This document shows positions 9,308 through 17,976 of a DNA stretch of 64,000 nt, piece after piece. The stretch comes from Intestinibacter bartlettii (lineage in GTDB: Bacteria > Bacillota > Clostridia > Peptostreptococcales > Peptostreptococcaceae). Every line of letters begins with the position of its first letter. Positions within the stretch are counted from its first letter, which is position 1. The position numbers and the translations under genes were made by a program. The DNA lies in contig CP102273.1 of assembly GCA_025148965.1 (NCBI GenBank), positions 496,001 through 560,000 of the forward strand, in the 5' to 3' direction. The notes under the pieces are model-generated. The model did not search any database and had not been told where the DNA came from. It saw only the letters and a program-made list of their open reading frames with translations.

Positions 9308-9673
9308 ATGAAAGATATTATAAAACGAAAAGATGTGATACTAATAGTAGTTGTGCTAATCGTTGCTGCTATTGGGTTCGGGGTGAAATTTTTATTTGCA
9401 GAAAAAGGAGGAACTGTTACTATAAGTGTTGATGGAAAAACTTATGGGACATATTCTTTAGATGAGGACAAAACTATAAATGTAGATGATCACAATAAAG
9501 TTGTAATAAAAGATGGCGTTGTACATATGGAAGATGCAGATTGTCCTGATAAACTTTGTATAAAACAAGGTAAAATTGATTCAAATGGGCAAAAGATAGT
9601 TTGCCTTCCGAATAAAACTATAGTAGAAGTGAGTAGTGAAAAAGAAAGTGACTATGATGTTAAAGTAAAATAA
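9308..9673 (+). CDS. NusG domain II-containing membrane-anchored protein
   Basis: 121 residues from the ATG that follows GGAG at good spacing; a TTG 45 bases further up lacks a ribosome site. One membrane segment covers about residues 10-30. A NusG-domain-II-like (DUF1312) region follows, with the typical cysteine motif ADCPDKLCIKQG near residues 77-88. Homologues are often encoded beside a prenyl-diphosphate synthase component or Gx transporter and linked to the cell envelope, but that partner is not here. Function unknown. The gene stands alone, with a terminator downstream. Confidence 0.82.
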   Translation: MKDIIKRKDVILIVVVLIVAAIGFGVKFLFAEKGGTVTISVDGKTYGTYSLDEDKTINVDDHNKVVIKDGVVHMEDADCPDKLCIKQGKIDSNGQKIVCLPNKTIVEVSSEKESDYDVKVK

Positions 9674-9710
9674 TTTATTTAAGCTATAAAATTTAGGAAA
9701 TTCTATATAA

Positions 9711-9760
9711 AAATAGCCCTATATAGACGATATTTTATTATCTATTATAGGGTTATTTTT
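9711..9760 (+). terminator. intrinsic terminator after the NusG-II gene
   Basis: AATAGCCCTATA pairs with TATAGGGTTATT around a long loop, with G-T pairs, followed by TTTTT. Confidence 0.75.
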
Positions 9761-9917
9761 AAAAGTTTATATATTTTCTAGATGTAGATATTTTTACTGT
9801 AAATTTATGTATTATACAGCTATTGTTCTTTATTTTCAAAAATAAAAGTTAGCTCACAATTTTTATCATAAATTTTTTTATCTGTTGCTCCAAATTTTGT
9901 AAAAAAATTTTCGAAAA

Positions 9918-9959
9918 TTAGCACTCAACACTTGACAGTGCTAATAAAAGTGATATAAT
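9918..9959 (+). promoter_or_regulatory. CIRCE element over the htpG promoter
   Basis: TTAGCACTC-N9-CAGTGCTAA (9918-9944), the same one-base variant as at 7792. TTGACA at 9932-9937 lies inside it and TATAAT at 9954-9959 follows after 16 bp with an upstream TG. The arrangement is the same as for hsp20: an HrcA site covering the -35 box. Confidence 0.93.
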
Positions 9960-10023
9960 AAAATATATAAGAAATGAAATTAAAATACAGGTTAAGTATA
10001 TCAGTATTTTTTTTACAATCAGA

Positions 10024-10050
10024 TTAGCACTCTAAGGTTAAGAGTGATAA
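10024..10050 (+). promoter_or_regulatory. second CIRCE element in the htpG leader
   Basis: TTAGCACTC-N9-GAGTGATAA, one mismatch (A for C) in the right arm. It lies 106 bp downstream of the promoter CIRCE, inside the transcribed leader, again as a pair. Confidence 0.87.
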
Positions 10051-10138
10051 TAACATTTCTTATAATTATAAAGTTCAAATAAAATTAATTAGAATAGTTT
10101 TATGAAATAAATATAAAAGAAATAGAACTTTGCAAAAA

Positions 10139-10178
10139 CCCTTAGTAGCAAGGGAGGCATCCCTTGTTATTTTTTTTT
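10139..10178 (+). terminator. terminator hairpin inside the htpG leader, with a competing hairpin
   Basis: Stem 10146-10155 with 10160-10169 (core CAAGGGA / TCCCTTG, loop GGCA) followed by nine T. It lies downstream of the htpG promoter and 50 bases before the start codon, so it can stop htpG transcription. CCCTT at 10139-10143 can pair with AAGGG at 10150-10154, which would break the terminator stem: an attenuator-like pair of alternative structures. No promoter was recognised between it and the gene. Confidence 0.75.
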
Positions 10179-10228
10179 GAGAAAATTAAACAATATTAAA
10201 TAATATAAATTTATGGGAGGTTAGACTT

Positions 10229-12169
10229 ATGGCATTAAAACAAGGAAGTATTTCAATAGATACAGAAAATATTTTTCCAATAATTAAAAAATGGTTATAT
10301 TCTGATAAGGACATATTTATAAGAGAATTAATCAGTAATGGTTGTGATGCAGTTAGCAAACATAAAAGATTAGTAGCATTGGGGGAAACTGATGGCGATG
10401 ACAAACCTTATAAAATAACTGTTGCAGTTAGCAAGAAAAATAAAACACTATCTTTTAGTGATAATGGTATAGGGATGACTGCAGATGAAATAGATAAATA
10501 CATAAATCAAGTTGCTTTTTCAGGAGCAGAAGATTTCTTTAATAAATATAAAGACAAAATGGAAGAATCAAATGATATAATAGGACACTTCGGTTTAGGG
10601 TTCTATTCTGCATTTATGGTATCTAGCAATGTTGAAATAGATACACTTTCATTTGCCTCTGGAGCAAAACCTATCAAATGGCAATCAGCAGATGGTATGC
10701 AATTTGAAATAACTGAAGATGGAACAAGAACAGAAAGAGGTACAACAATAATTCTTACTTTAGCAGAAGACAGTGAAGAATTTTTAGATGAATATCATTT
10801 AAGAAGTATAATTAAGAAATATTGTTCATTCCTACCTGTTGAAATATATGTAGAAAATACAGATAAACTAGAAGAAGAAGCTAAGAAAAAAGCAGAGGAA
10901 ACAGCTAAAAAAGCTGAAGAAGGTGCTGATAACGAAACTTCAGAAGAAGAACCTAAAGAAGAAATAAAACCAGTACCACTTAATGATACTAACCCATTAT
11001 GGTTAAAATCACCTAAAGATTGTACTGATGAGGAATATATAAAATTCTATCAACAAGTATTCAACGTTTTTGATGAACCATTATTCTGGATTCACCTAAA
11101 TGTGGATTATCCATTTAACTTAAAAGGAATTTTATACTTCCCTAAACTAAAAAATGAATTTGAATTAGTTGAAGGTAAAGTTAAATTATATAACAACCAA
11201 GTATTCGTAGCAGATAATATCAAAGAAGTTATACCAGAATTCCTATTATTATTAAAAGGTGTAATCGACTGCCCAGACTTACCACTTAACGTATCAAGAA
11301 GTTTCTTACAAAATGATAGAGATGTAAGCAAAATTTCTAAACATATAGTTAAGAAAGTTGCAGATAAATTAAAATCACTTTGTAAAAATGAAAGAGAAAA
11401 ATACGAAAGTTTCTGGGATGATATACAAGTATTCATCAAATACGGTTGCTTAAAAGATGAAGGCTTCTATGACAAAATAAAAGAATACATCTTATATAAA
11501 GATCTTGATGGAAAATATATAACATTAAAAGATTACTTAGAATATGCAAAAGATAAACACGAAAACAAAGTATTCTATGTTGTAGATAAAGAACAACAAT
11601 CTCAATATATCAAACTATTTAAAGAATATGACTTAAATGCAGCTATATTAGATTGCACAATAGATAACAACTTTATTACATTCCTTGAATATAAAGAAAG
11701 TGGCATAAGATTCAAGAGAATAGACTCAGATTTATCAGATGTATTAAAAGATAAAGATGAAGAAAAAGATGAAAAAGCTGATGAAGAAATAGTAAACTTC
11801 TTCAAAGAAAAAATAGGCGATAGAGTTCAAAAATACTCAGTTGAAAGCTTAAAGAAAGAAGATACACCAGCAGTTATCTTAATTTCAGAAGAATCAAGAA
11901 GAATTATGGAAATGCAATCTAGATTCGCTGGATTAGACTATGGATTTGATTTAAAAGAAGAAAAAACATTAGTTATAAATGATAGGAATCCATTAATCAA
12001 AAAAGTATTATCTTTAAGAGATGACGAAACTAAGAAAGAAGCTGTAGATGTAATCTGTAATCAAATAGTAGACTTAGCATTACTTGCTAATAAAGAATTG
12101 GGAGCAGAGGAACTAGACTTGTTCATAAAGAGAAGTAACGAATTAATGAGCAAAGTTATATCATTATAG
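10229..12169 (+). CDS. htpG: chaperone HtpG (Hsp90)
   Basis: ATP-dependent dimeric chaperone of the Hsp90 family; 646 residues, close to usual. The N-terminal GHKL ATPase domain shows the ELISNGCDAVSK helix (the usual form is SNASDA), DNGIGMT and GHFGLGFYSAFMVS. A middle domain starts near 250 (NPLWLKSPKDCTDEEY) with the NVSRSFLQ arginine motif, then the C-terminal dimerisation domain. Between the N and middle domains, about residues 213-247 form a Lys/Glu-rich charged linker, a feature more typical of eukaryotic Hsp90 than bacterial HtpG. The start follows GGGAGG. Paired CIRCE sites and a leader terminator control it. Confidence 0.96.
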   Translation: MALKQGSISIDTENIFPIIKKWLYSDKDIFIRELISNGCDAVSKHKRLVALGETDGDDKPYKITVAVSKKNKTLSFSDNGIGMTADEIDKYINQVAFSGAEDFFNKYKDKMEESNDIIGHFGLGFYSAFMVSSNVEIDTLSFASGAKPIKWQSADGMQFEITEDGTRTERGTTIILTLAEDSEEFLDEYHLRSIIKKYCSFLPVEIYVENTDKLEEEAKKKAEETAKKAEEGADNETSEEEPKEEIKPVPLNDTNPLWLKSPKDCTDEEYIKFYQQVFNVFDEPLFWIHLNVDYPFNLKGILYFPKLKNEFELVEGKVKLYNNQVFVADNIKEVIPEFLLLLKGVIDCPDLPLNVSRSFLQNDRDVSKISKHIVKKVADKLKSLCKNEREKYESFWDDIQVFIKYGCLKDEGFYDKIKEYILYKDLDGKYITLKDYLEYAKDKHENKVFYVVDKEQQSQYIKLFKEYDLNAAILDCTIDNNFITFLEYKESGIRFKRIDSDLSDVLKDKDEEKDEKADEEIVNFFKEKIGDRVQKYSVESLKKEDTPAVILISEESRRIMEMQSRFAGLDYGFDLKEEKTLVINDRNPLIKKVLSLRDDETKKEAVDVICNQIVDLALLANKELGAEELDLFIKRSNELMSKVISL

Positions 12170-12203
12170 AATTCAGTTTTCCTAATTATATAAATATTAA
12201 ACA

Positions 12204-12250
12204 AAAAAGGGACTAACTTATTGAATAATTCAATTTGCAAGTCCCTTTTT
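12204..12250. terminator. bidirectional terminator between htpG and the RND gene
   Basis: AAAAAGGGACT / AGTCCCTTTTT stem with a long loop. A/T runs flank both sides, so it can serve the two convergent genes. Confidence 0.85.
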
Positions 12251-12309
12251 AATTGAAATTAATTTTTTAATGATTTAAATACTAAAAGTTCTTTTCAGTA
12301 TAATGCATA

Positions 12310-15300
12310 TTAATCTTCATCATCTATTATAATTTTCTTCATCTCTCTTCTATGGAAGATATCGTATAAAATTGGAACGATAAATAATGTTAATAAAGTG
12401 GCATATAATAACCCACCGATTGTAACTATAGATAAACCTTGTGATAATTCAGAACCCATACCAACACCTAGGGCCATAGTTGACATAGCAAGTATTGTAG
12501 TCATTGCAGTCATAAGTATTGGTCTTATACGAGCTCGACCAGTTTCTAATAATGCAGTTCGTTTATCAACACCATCAAGGCGTAATTGGTTTACATAGTC
12601 GACAAAAACTATACCGTTGTTAACAACTATACCAGCAAGAATTAGGAAACCAAGCATAGATGTTACACTTAAGATTTGTCTTGTAACTAACAATCCTAAT
12701 AAACCTCCAGTAAATGCAAGAGGGATAGTGAACATTACGATAAATGGAGATAATAGTGATTGGAATTGGGCAACCATTATTAAATAAATAAACACTATTG
12801 CAAGAAGTATCATAAGAACTAAATCCTTCATAGTACTATTTATTGTTTCATTTTCGCCAGTTAATTCAACCTCATAACCATTAGGAGTATTGTAATCATC
12901 AATTTTTGATTGAATATCACGACTTATAAGTCCTATGTTGTGATCTTCATCAACTGATGCAGATACTGTCATATAACGAGTTTGGTTTTTGTGATTTATT
13001 GATGCTGGAGTAGTGGCATTAGTTATAGTAGCTATTTTGTTTAATTTTACTTTAGCATCTTTATTATTTTTTGTACCTTTCATTTCTAATAATTTTAAAT
13101 CTTTTATTGTTGTTTCAGAAGTATTATTTTTTATAACTACAGCTAAATCGTTACTATTTGAAGTTATAGTTGTAGAAGTTGTTTCAGATTTTAATTTTTC
13201 GGAAATTTGTTGATAAACTTGAGCAACTGTAAGGCCGTATTTCATAGCTTCGTCTTTATTAACAGAAACACGTTGTTCAACTTCTGAATTATCTAAACTA
13301 CTTTTTATATCAATTGCACCATCAGTATTTTTTAATATATCTACCATATCTTTAGATATATCTTGAAGTTTATCCAAATTATCACCTTTAATTTGAATGT
13401 TTATTCCAGAACCGACCATACTTCCCATATCCATAGTAGATTCATTCACTGATATATCGCAGTTTAAGGAAGAAGTATCGTCTTTTATCATTTTGGCAAT
13501 TTCTTTATTTGAATGTTTCATATCTTCTTTTAATACAATATAGACAGACATACTATTTGAAGAACCAGAAGAGGACATACCAATCATAGTTCCAGAACCA
13601 TTCATCGCACCAACACCTTCAACATCATCGATTTTACCGACTATTTTAACGAAGTCATCACTAATTTTTTGTAAATCATCATCTGTAAGTTCTTGACCTT
13701 CTTTTGGAGAGATAGTCGCTGTCATTTGTGTCGAACTCATATCAGGCATAAATGCAGTTCCCATTCTTGTTGCGCTAAATCCAGCAAAGCATAAAAGAAT
13801 TAATGCACCAATAAGAACAATTGATTTATGATTAAGTGCTTTTTCTAGTAATGTTTCATAGAAATCTACAAATTTATCGAACCATCTATGTTCTTTTTCA
13901 TCAGCAGAAGTTAATAATTTTGAAGCCATGCAAGGAACTAGAGTTAAGGCTATTATTAAACTTGCGATTAATGAATATGCTATAGTAAGTCCCATATCCG
14001 TAAATATTTGTTTTGTAATACCATCAGTAAATACTATTGGTAGGAATACACATATAGTTGTTAAAGTAGAAGCAAAAATAGCTCCGGAAACTTGTTTAGC
14101 TCCATAAACTGCAGCTTTATATCTACTAACCCCGTTATTTCTCATTCTATAAATATTTTCGATAACGACTATACTGTTATCGACAAGCATACCTACACCT
14201 AGCGATAAACCAGATAGTGAAATCATATTTAGGGATATATCTGTGAAGTACATTAAAACTACTGCGAATAATAAACTCATAGGGATACTGAAAGCTATTA
14301 TAACTGTAGGTTTAATACTTCTTAAAAATACTAAAAGTACGATTATTGCTAATATACCACCATAAAGTAGGTTGTCTAAAATACTGTTAATAACCATATC
14401 TATATAGATTCCTTGATCCATTAGAGAAAGGATATGTAATTTATCGTTTCCATTAGTTAAAGAATCTATAGTTTGATTTAATTTATCGCAGACTGAAGAA
14501 GTAGATGCTGTACTAGTTTTTTCAATAGATAACATTATACCTGGGTTTCCGTTTACGTTTGTATAAGATTTACTTACATTGTTTTCATACTTAATATCAG
14601 CAATGTCTTTTAAATAAATATCACCAATACCATCGATAGACATAAGAAGTAAATCCTCGACTTGGTCAATAGAAGTAAATTTATCACCGACTTTAACAGA
14701 ATATTGTTTCGTATCATCAGAAACATAGCCTGCAGGCATAGAGAAGTTTTCTGCTGTAAGAACAGAGTTAATCATATCAGGAGTAATCTTGCTTGATAAA
14801 TCAGCTGATTTTAATGCTTCTTCCCTAGATTTATTTAATTCTTGTTTTGCAGATTCAAGTTGAGCTTTCCCTTGAATAATCTTAATTGAAGCTTTTGTTA
14901 GCTCTTGATTTAATGTTGATTTTGCTGTTTCAAGTTGTTTCTTTTGGGATTTCAACTCTTTTTGTTGAGCTTGTAGTTGGCCAAGGGAAACTGAAGAACT
15001 ATTCAATCCTTTTTCTGCATTTTCTATAGAAATTTTTATAGTTTTTATAGTTGATTCTAAAGAGGCTATATTTTCTTTTAATATAGAAGTATCAAGACCG
15101 TTTTGTTCAGCGATTTTTAATTTATTTTTAAAATCTTTTAATTTTGATTCACTGTCATTAAGGGCCTTTTTAGCATCAGAAATAGTAGGATTTAAAGAAT
15201 CTCCAACCGAGTCCATCATTTGGATTTGAGCGATAGCAGATGATAATTGGGATAAACCTGATTCTAATTCAACACTAGCTTCAGATAATTTTGATATCTG

Positions 15301-16002
15301 TTCTTGGCTTTTTTTATCAAGTTCTTTTTCACTTTTGTCTAATTTAGAGATACCATCATCTATTTTCTTTTCGTTTTTATCTAATTCAGAATTGATATTA
15401 GCTTTGATTTTTTTATTTAGAGAATCTATTTTATCCGTGTCTAAAGTGATTTGTAACTGACTTTCTACAAGTCCAGTTGCACTTACTGATGCGACGCCTT
15501 CAATACGCTCTAAACTAGGTATGATTTCATCATTAACATATGTAGAGATTTCTTCTTGGGACATTCCATCCACATCGACGCTGACCATCATTATCGGCAT
15601 CATATCTGGATTTAATTTCATAAGGGTAGTGGAACCTACAGTATCGTCAAACTTACTTTTGACTAAATCGACTTGTCCATTAAGGTCTATCATTGCAGAG
15701 TCCATATTTGTATCTTGTGAAAACTCAAGTATGACCATACTTACATTTTCATTTGATATAGAAGTAACATTTTCAACACCACTTACTGTAGAGAAAACTT
15801 CTTCTAAAGGATTCGTAACAGTATTTTCAACTTTTTCAGGACTTGCTCCAGGATATGGAGTATATGCAATTACATAAGGAAGGTTCATACTAGGTAGCAA
15901 ATCAGTTGTCATTTTTGTAAATGAAACAACACCTAAAACAAGTACTAAAATCATAGCTACGAATACTGTTAATGGTTTTTTTACACTGAATTTTGGTAAC
16001 AA
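12310..16002 (-). CDS. RND-family efflux permease with an extracytoplasmic coiled-coil insert
   Basis: 1230 residues; proton-driven AcrB/SwrC-type exporter with an N-terminal membrane helix, two large outer loops and two membrane bundles. The TM4 motif reads GMLVDNSIVVIEN, so the first of the usual two Asp is kept and the second is Asn. About residues 205-405 of the first loop are long heptad-like helices rich in Leu, Lys, Ser and Gln, roughly 170 residues more than a standard RND pump. A TTG start is preferred because GAGGTGA lies 5 bases before it; a GTG three codons up overlaps that ribosome site. No adaptor or outer-membrane gene is adjacent. A TetR-type operator overlies the promoter. 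Substrates unknown. Confidence 0.9.
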   Translation of the reverse strand: MLPKFSVKKPLTVFVAMILVLVLGVVSFTKMTTDLLPSMNLPYVIAYTPYPGASPEKVENTVTNPLEEVFSTVSGVENVTSISNENVSMVILEFSQDTNMDSAMIDLNGQVDLVKSKFDDTVGSTTLMKLNPDMMPIMMVSVDVDGMSQEEISTYVNDEIIPSLERIEGVASVSATGLVESQLQITLDTDKIDSLNKKIKANINSELDKNEKKIDDGISKLDKSEKELDKKSQEQISKLSEASVELESGLSQLSSAIAQIQMMDSVGDSLNPTISDAKKALNDSESKLKDFKNKLKIAEQNGLDTSILKENIASLESTIKTIKISIENAEKGLNSSSVSLGQLQAQQKELKSQKKQLETAKSTLNQELTKASIKIIQGKAQLESAKQELNKSREEALKSADLSSKITPDMINSVLTAENFSMPAGYVSDDTKQYSVKVGDKFTSIDQVEDLLLMSIDGIGDIYLKDIADIKYENNVSKSYTNVNGNPGIMLSIEKTSTASTSSVCDKLNQTIDSLTNGNDKLHILSLMDQGIYIDMVINSILDNLLYGGILAIIVLLVFLRSIKPTVIIAFSIPMSLLFAVVLMYFTDISLNMISLSGLSLGVGMLVDNSIVVIENIYRMRNNGVSRYKAAVYGAKQVSGAIFASTLTTICVFLPIVFTDGITKQIFTDMGLTIAYSLIASLIIALTLVPCMASKLLTSADEKEHRWFDKFVDFYETLLEKALNHKSIVLIGALILLCFAGFSATRMGTAFMPDMSSTQMTATISPKEGQELTDDDLQKISDDFVKIVGKIDDVEGVGAMNGSGTMIGMSSSGSSNSMSVYIVLKEDMKHSNKEIAKMIKDDTSSLNCDISVNESTMDMGSMVGSGINIQIKGDNLDKLQDISKDMVDILKNTDGAIDIKSSLDNSEVEQRVSVNKDEAMKYGLTVAQVYQQISEKLKSETTSTTITSNSNDLAVVIKNNTSETTIKDLKLLEMKGTKNNKDAKVKLNKIATITNATTPASINHKNQTRYMTVSASVDEDHNIGLISRDIQSKIDDYNTPNGYEVELTGENETINSTMKDLVLMILLAIVFIYLIMVAQFQSLLSPFIVMFTIPLAFTGGLLGLLVTRQILSVTSMLGFLILAGIVVNNGIVFVDYVNQLRLDGVDKRTALLETGRARIRPILMTAMTTILAMSTMALGVGMGSELSQGLSIVTIGGLLYATLLTLFIVPILYDIFHRREMKKIIIDDED

Positions 16003-16029
16003 AAATTTCACCTCGCTTTAAATTTTATT

Positions 16030-16056
16030 AATATTGACTGTTTGGTCAATATTATA
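16030..16056 (-). promoter_or_regulatory. TetR-type operator at the -10 region of the RND gene
   Basis: AATATTGAC-N6-GTCAATATT is a perfect 9-bp inverted repeat at 16030-16053. On the minus strand TATAAT lies at 16056-16051 and overlaps its edge. The TTGAC/GTCAA arms and position are typical of TetR/AcrR repressors of efflux pumps, but no tetR gene lies in this window. Confidence 0.7.
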
Positions 16057-16107
16057 AGTATAGCATTTTGTGTAAAAAAATGGGATAAATTTAAGAGGAT
16101 ACAAAAT

Positions 16108-16151
16108 AAAAAACTCTACAGATAGAAATTAACTATTTGTAGAGTTTTTAT
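16108..16151 (-). terminator. terminator after the MFS gene (minus strand)
   Basis: AAAAACTCTACAGATA pairs with TATTTGTAGAGTTTTT; read on the minus strand it ends in a T-run just past the MFS stop codon. Confidence 0.85.
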
Positions 16152-16161
16152 TTATTTGAAA

Positions 16162-17466
16162 TTAAGCTATTTTTTTAGTCTCAGTAACATTTTGTTCTTT
16201 GTTGTGTTTTGCTATACCAACTGATGCAATTAATAAACAAGCATATGCGATTGCTGCATATATTGTTGTAATTACCCAAGATGTTAAGTATCCAAATTTA
16301 TCAACACTCATACCGAAAAGAACAGTACCAAGTGCATATCCTATAGCAAAGAATACTTGAACTATACCTAATATAGTACCAAATTCTCTATCTCCAAAAA
16401 GAGCACCTGTTAAATAAGATGGTCCTATGATATATGCAAAGATAGTAGTTCCTAATAGTATAGCGAATAAGTATCCTAAAGCAGGTATAGAAGGGATGAA
16501 TATTAAACATATACCGCATAATATAACCATTACACCTGATAATAAAAGTGTCTTTTTAATACCTAATTTATCAAAGAATAATCCACCACTTAGGTTTCCT
16601 AATATAGAGAATAATGCAAAGATTGAACCTATATTAGCAACGTAAGTAGCATTAAAGCCAGATTTATATAAATAAGATGTATATTGTACTGACATACCAC
16701 TTACATAGAAACCAACGAATATGAATCCAACAGCTAATACCCAGAATAATTTCATTTGAGTTACTTCTTTAAGAGCATAACCCCATTTTGTTATAGAAGT
16801 TTTTGGATTATTATCTTTTTCTTTTTTTCTAGGAACATTAGCAGCTAATTCTTCTGGTCCTTTTGGTAATCTAACCATGAAAATAGAAATTAGCACTGAT
16901 ACTACAAGTGATATTATACCGAATATAAGATATGCTTTTGCATAACCATAGTTTGGATTACTAAGTAGTCTAGCTGCTGCTTGTTGTAAAAATATATTAC
17001 CGATACCACTACCAGAGAATGCTAGTCCCATAGCTAAACCTTTGTTTTCTTTGAACCATGCATTTAATAGTAATGGAACACCTATAGCAGATACTATAGA
17101 AGTACCAACTTGAACTAAAGCCGAAATTCCATAGTAAGCCCATAGATTTCCGCCAGCTAATGAAAATAGTGCAAATCCACCACCACATAGTACTGAACCT
17201 ATAAGATAAACTAATTTTATATTTGTTTTTGGATCAGATAGTATTTTACCTATATAAGGTGATGCTATTGCTGACACAATTGTACCTATTGTGAATAATA
17301 GAGAGAATTGTGTTAATGTAAAACCTTCTGCACTAGTTACGAAGTTAATAAATTGTGGTTGTACATTTGTTGCTATACCATAGGGAACAGCTTGGATAAG
17401 CATACAAGCCACGACTATTATCCAACCATAGAAGAATGGTTTTTTTGTTTTTGTATTTTCCATCAT
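16162..17466 (-). CDS. MFS transporter, oxalate:formate antiporter (OFA) type
   Basis: 434 residues with about twelve membrane helices in two halves. The opening KKPFFYGWIIVVACMLIQ and the QFSLLFTIG region are typical of the OFA branch of the major facilitator superfamily, which moves small carboxylates such as oxalate, formate or lactate. The central cytosolic loop around residues 200-220 is basic (PRKKEKDNN). The start follows AAAGGAGA. It is monocistronic with its own terminator; an 8-bp inverted repeat lies just upstream. The exact substrate cannot be told from sequence. Confidence 0.87.
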   Translation of the reverse strand: MMENTKTKKPFFYGWIIVVACMLIQAVPYGIATNVQPQFINFVTSAEGFTLTQFSLLFTIGTIVSAIASPYIGKILSDPKTNIKLVYLIGSVLCGGGFALFSLAGGNLWAYYGISALVQVGTSIVSAIGVPLLLNAWFKENKGLAMGLAFSGSGIGNIFLQQAAARLLSNPNYGYAKAYLIFGIISLVVSVLISIFMVRLPKGPEELAANVPRKKEKDNNPKTSITKWGYALKEVTQMKLFWVLAVGFIFVGFYVSGMSVQYTSYLYKSGFNATYVANIGSIFALFSILGNLSGGLFFDKLGIKKTLLLSGVMVILCGICLIFIPSIPALGYLFAILLGTTIFAYIIGPSYLTGALFGDREFGTILGIVQVFFAIGYALGTVLFGMSVDKFGYLTSWVITTIYAAIAYACLLIASVGIAKHNKEQNVTETKKIA

Positions 17467-17493
17467 TACTTCTCCTTTTGTATTTATTAAATT

Positions 17494-17514
17494 AATAAGT
17501 ATTGTTTACTTATT
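17494..17514. promoter_or_regulatory. inverted repeat upstream of the MFS gene
   Basis: AATAAGTA-N5-TACTTATT, perfect 8-bp arms, 27 bases upstream of the MFS start codon. Candidate operator; the regulator is unknown. The rest of 17467-17976 is AT-rich non-coding sequence holding this repeat and the 17806 promoter. Confidence 0.4.
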
Positions 17515-17805
17515 ATTACCGAAATATAAACAATATAGACATAATATATAATAAAAATATTAATAAGATATGAATTTAAATTTAAAATAATTAATATTAG
17601 GATAACATATTTTTATTAAATTTCAAGATAAAAGCTAAAACCAGAAATAGTATTTAGTTTATATGTGAAATTATGTATCCATTGAAATAACTTTGAATAA
17701 GCATTTGTATATAAAAATATACTCAATAATAATGTATAAAAAAAGAGGTATCAGAGAAAATAAATATATGCAAAATAATGGATACTAAAAGTATGTAAAA
17801 TTTTA

Positions 17806-17835
17806 TTGACACTAAAAATATGTACTTGTTAAAAT
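17806..17835 (+). promoter_or_regulatory. promoter of the AGCS-like symporter gene
   Basis: TTGACA (17806-17811) and TAAAAT (17830-17835) with an 18-bp spacer and an extended TG before the -10. The start codon is about 140 bases downstream, leaving a long leader. Confidence 0.6.
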
Positions 17836-17976
17836 TTATTATACTATCACAATGTCGAAATTAATATAAATTTATCGAATTTAATTATAAAATTTATAAT
17901 ATTATATTAATCGACCTAAATAAAAATAATTTACGAAAGGAGAGCTGCTTTAAGTTTAGTAGCAAATAAAAAATAA

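Noticed and set aside
12398-15877. Plus-strand frames inside the RND gene
   Set aside because: They lie wholly within a well-supported minus-strand gene and show no protein-like motifs.
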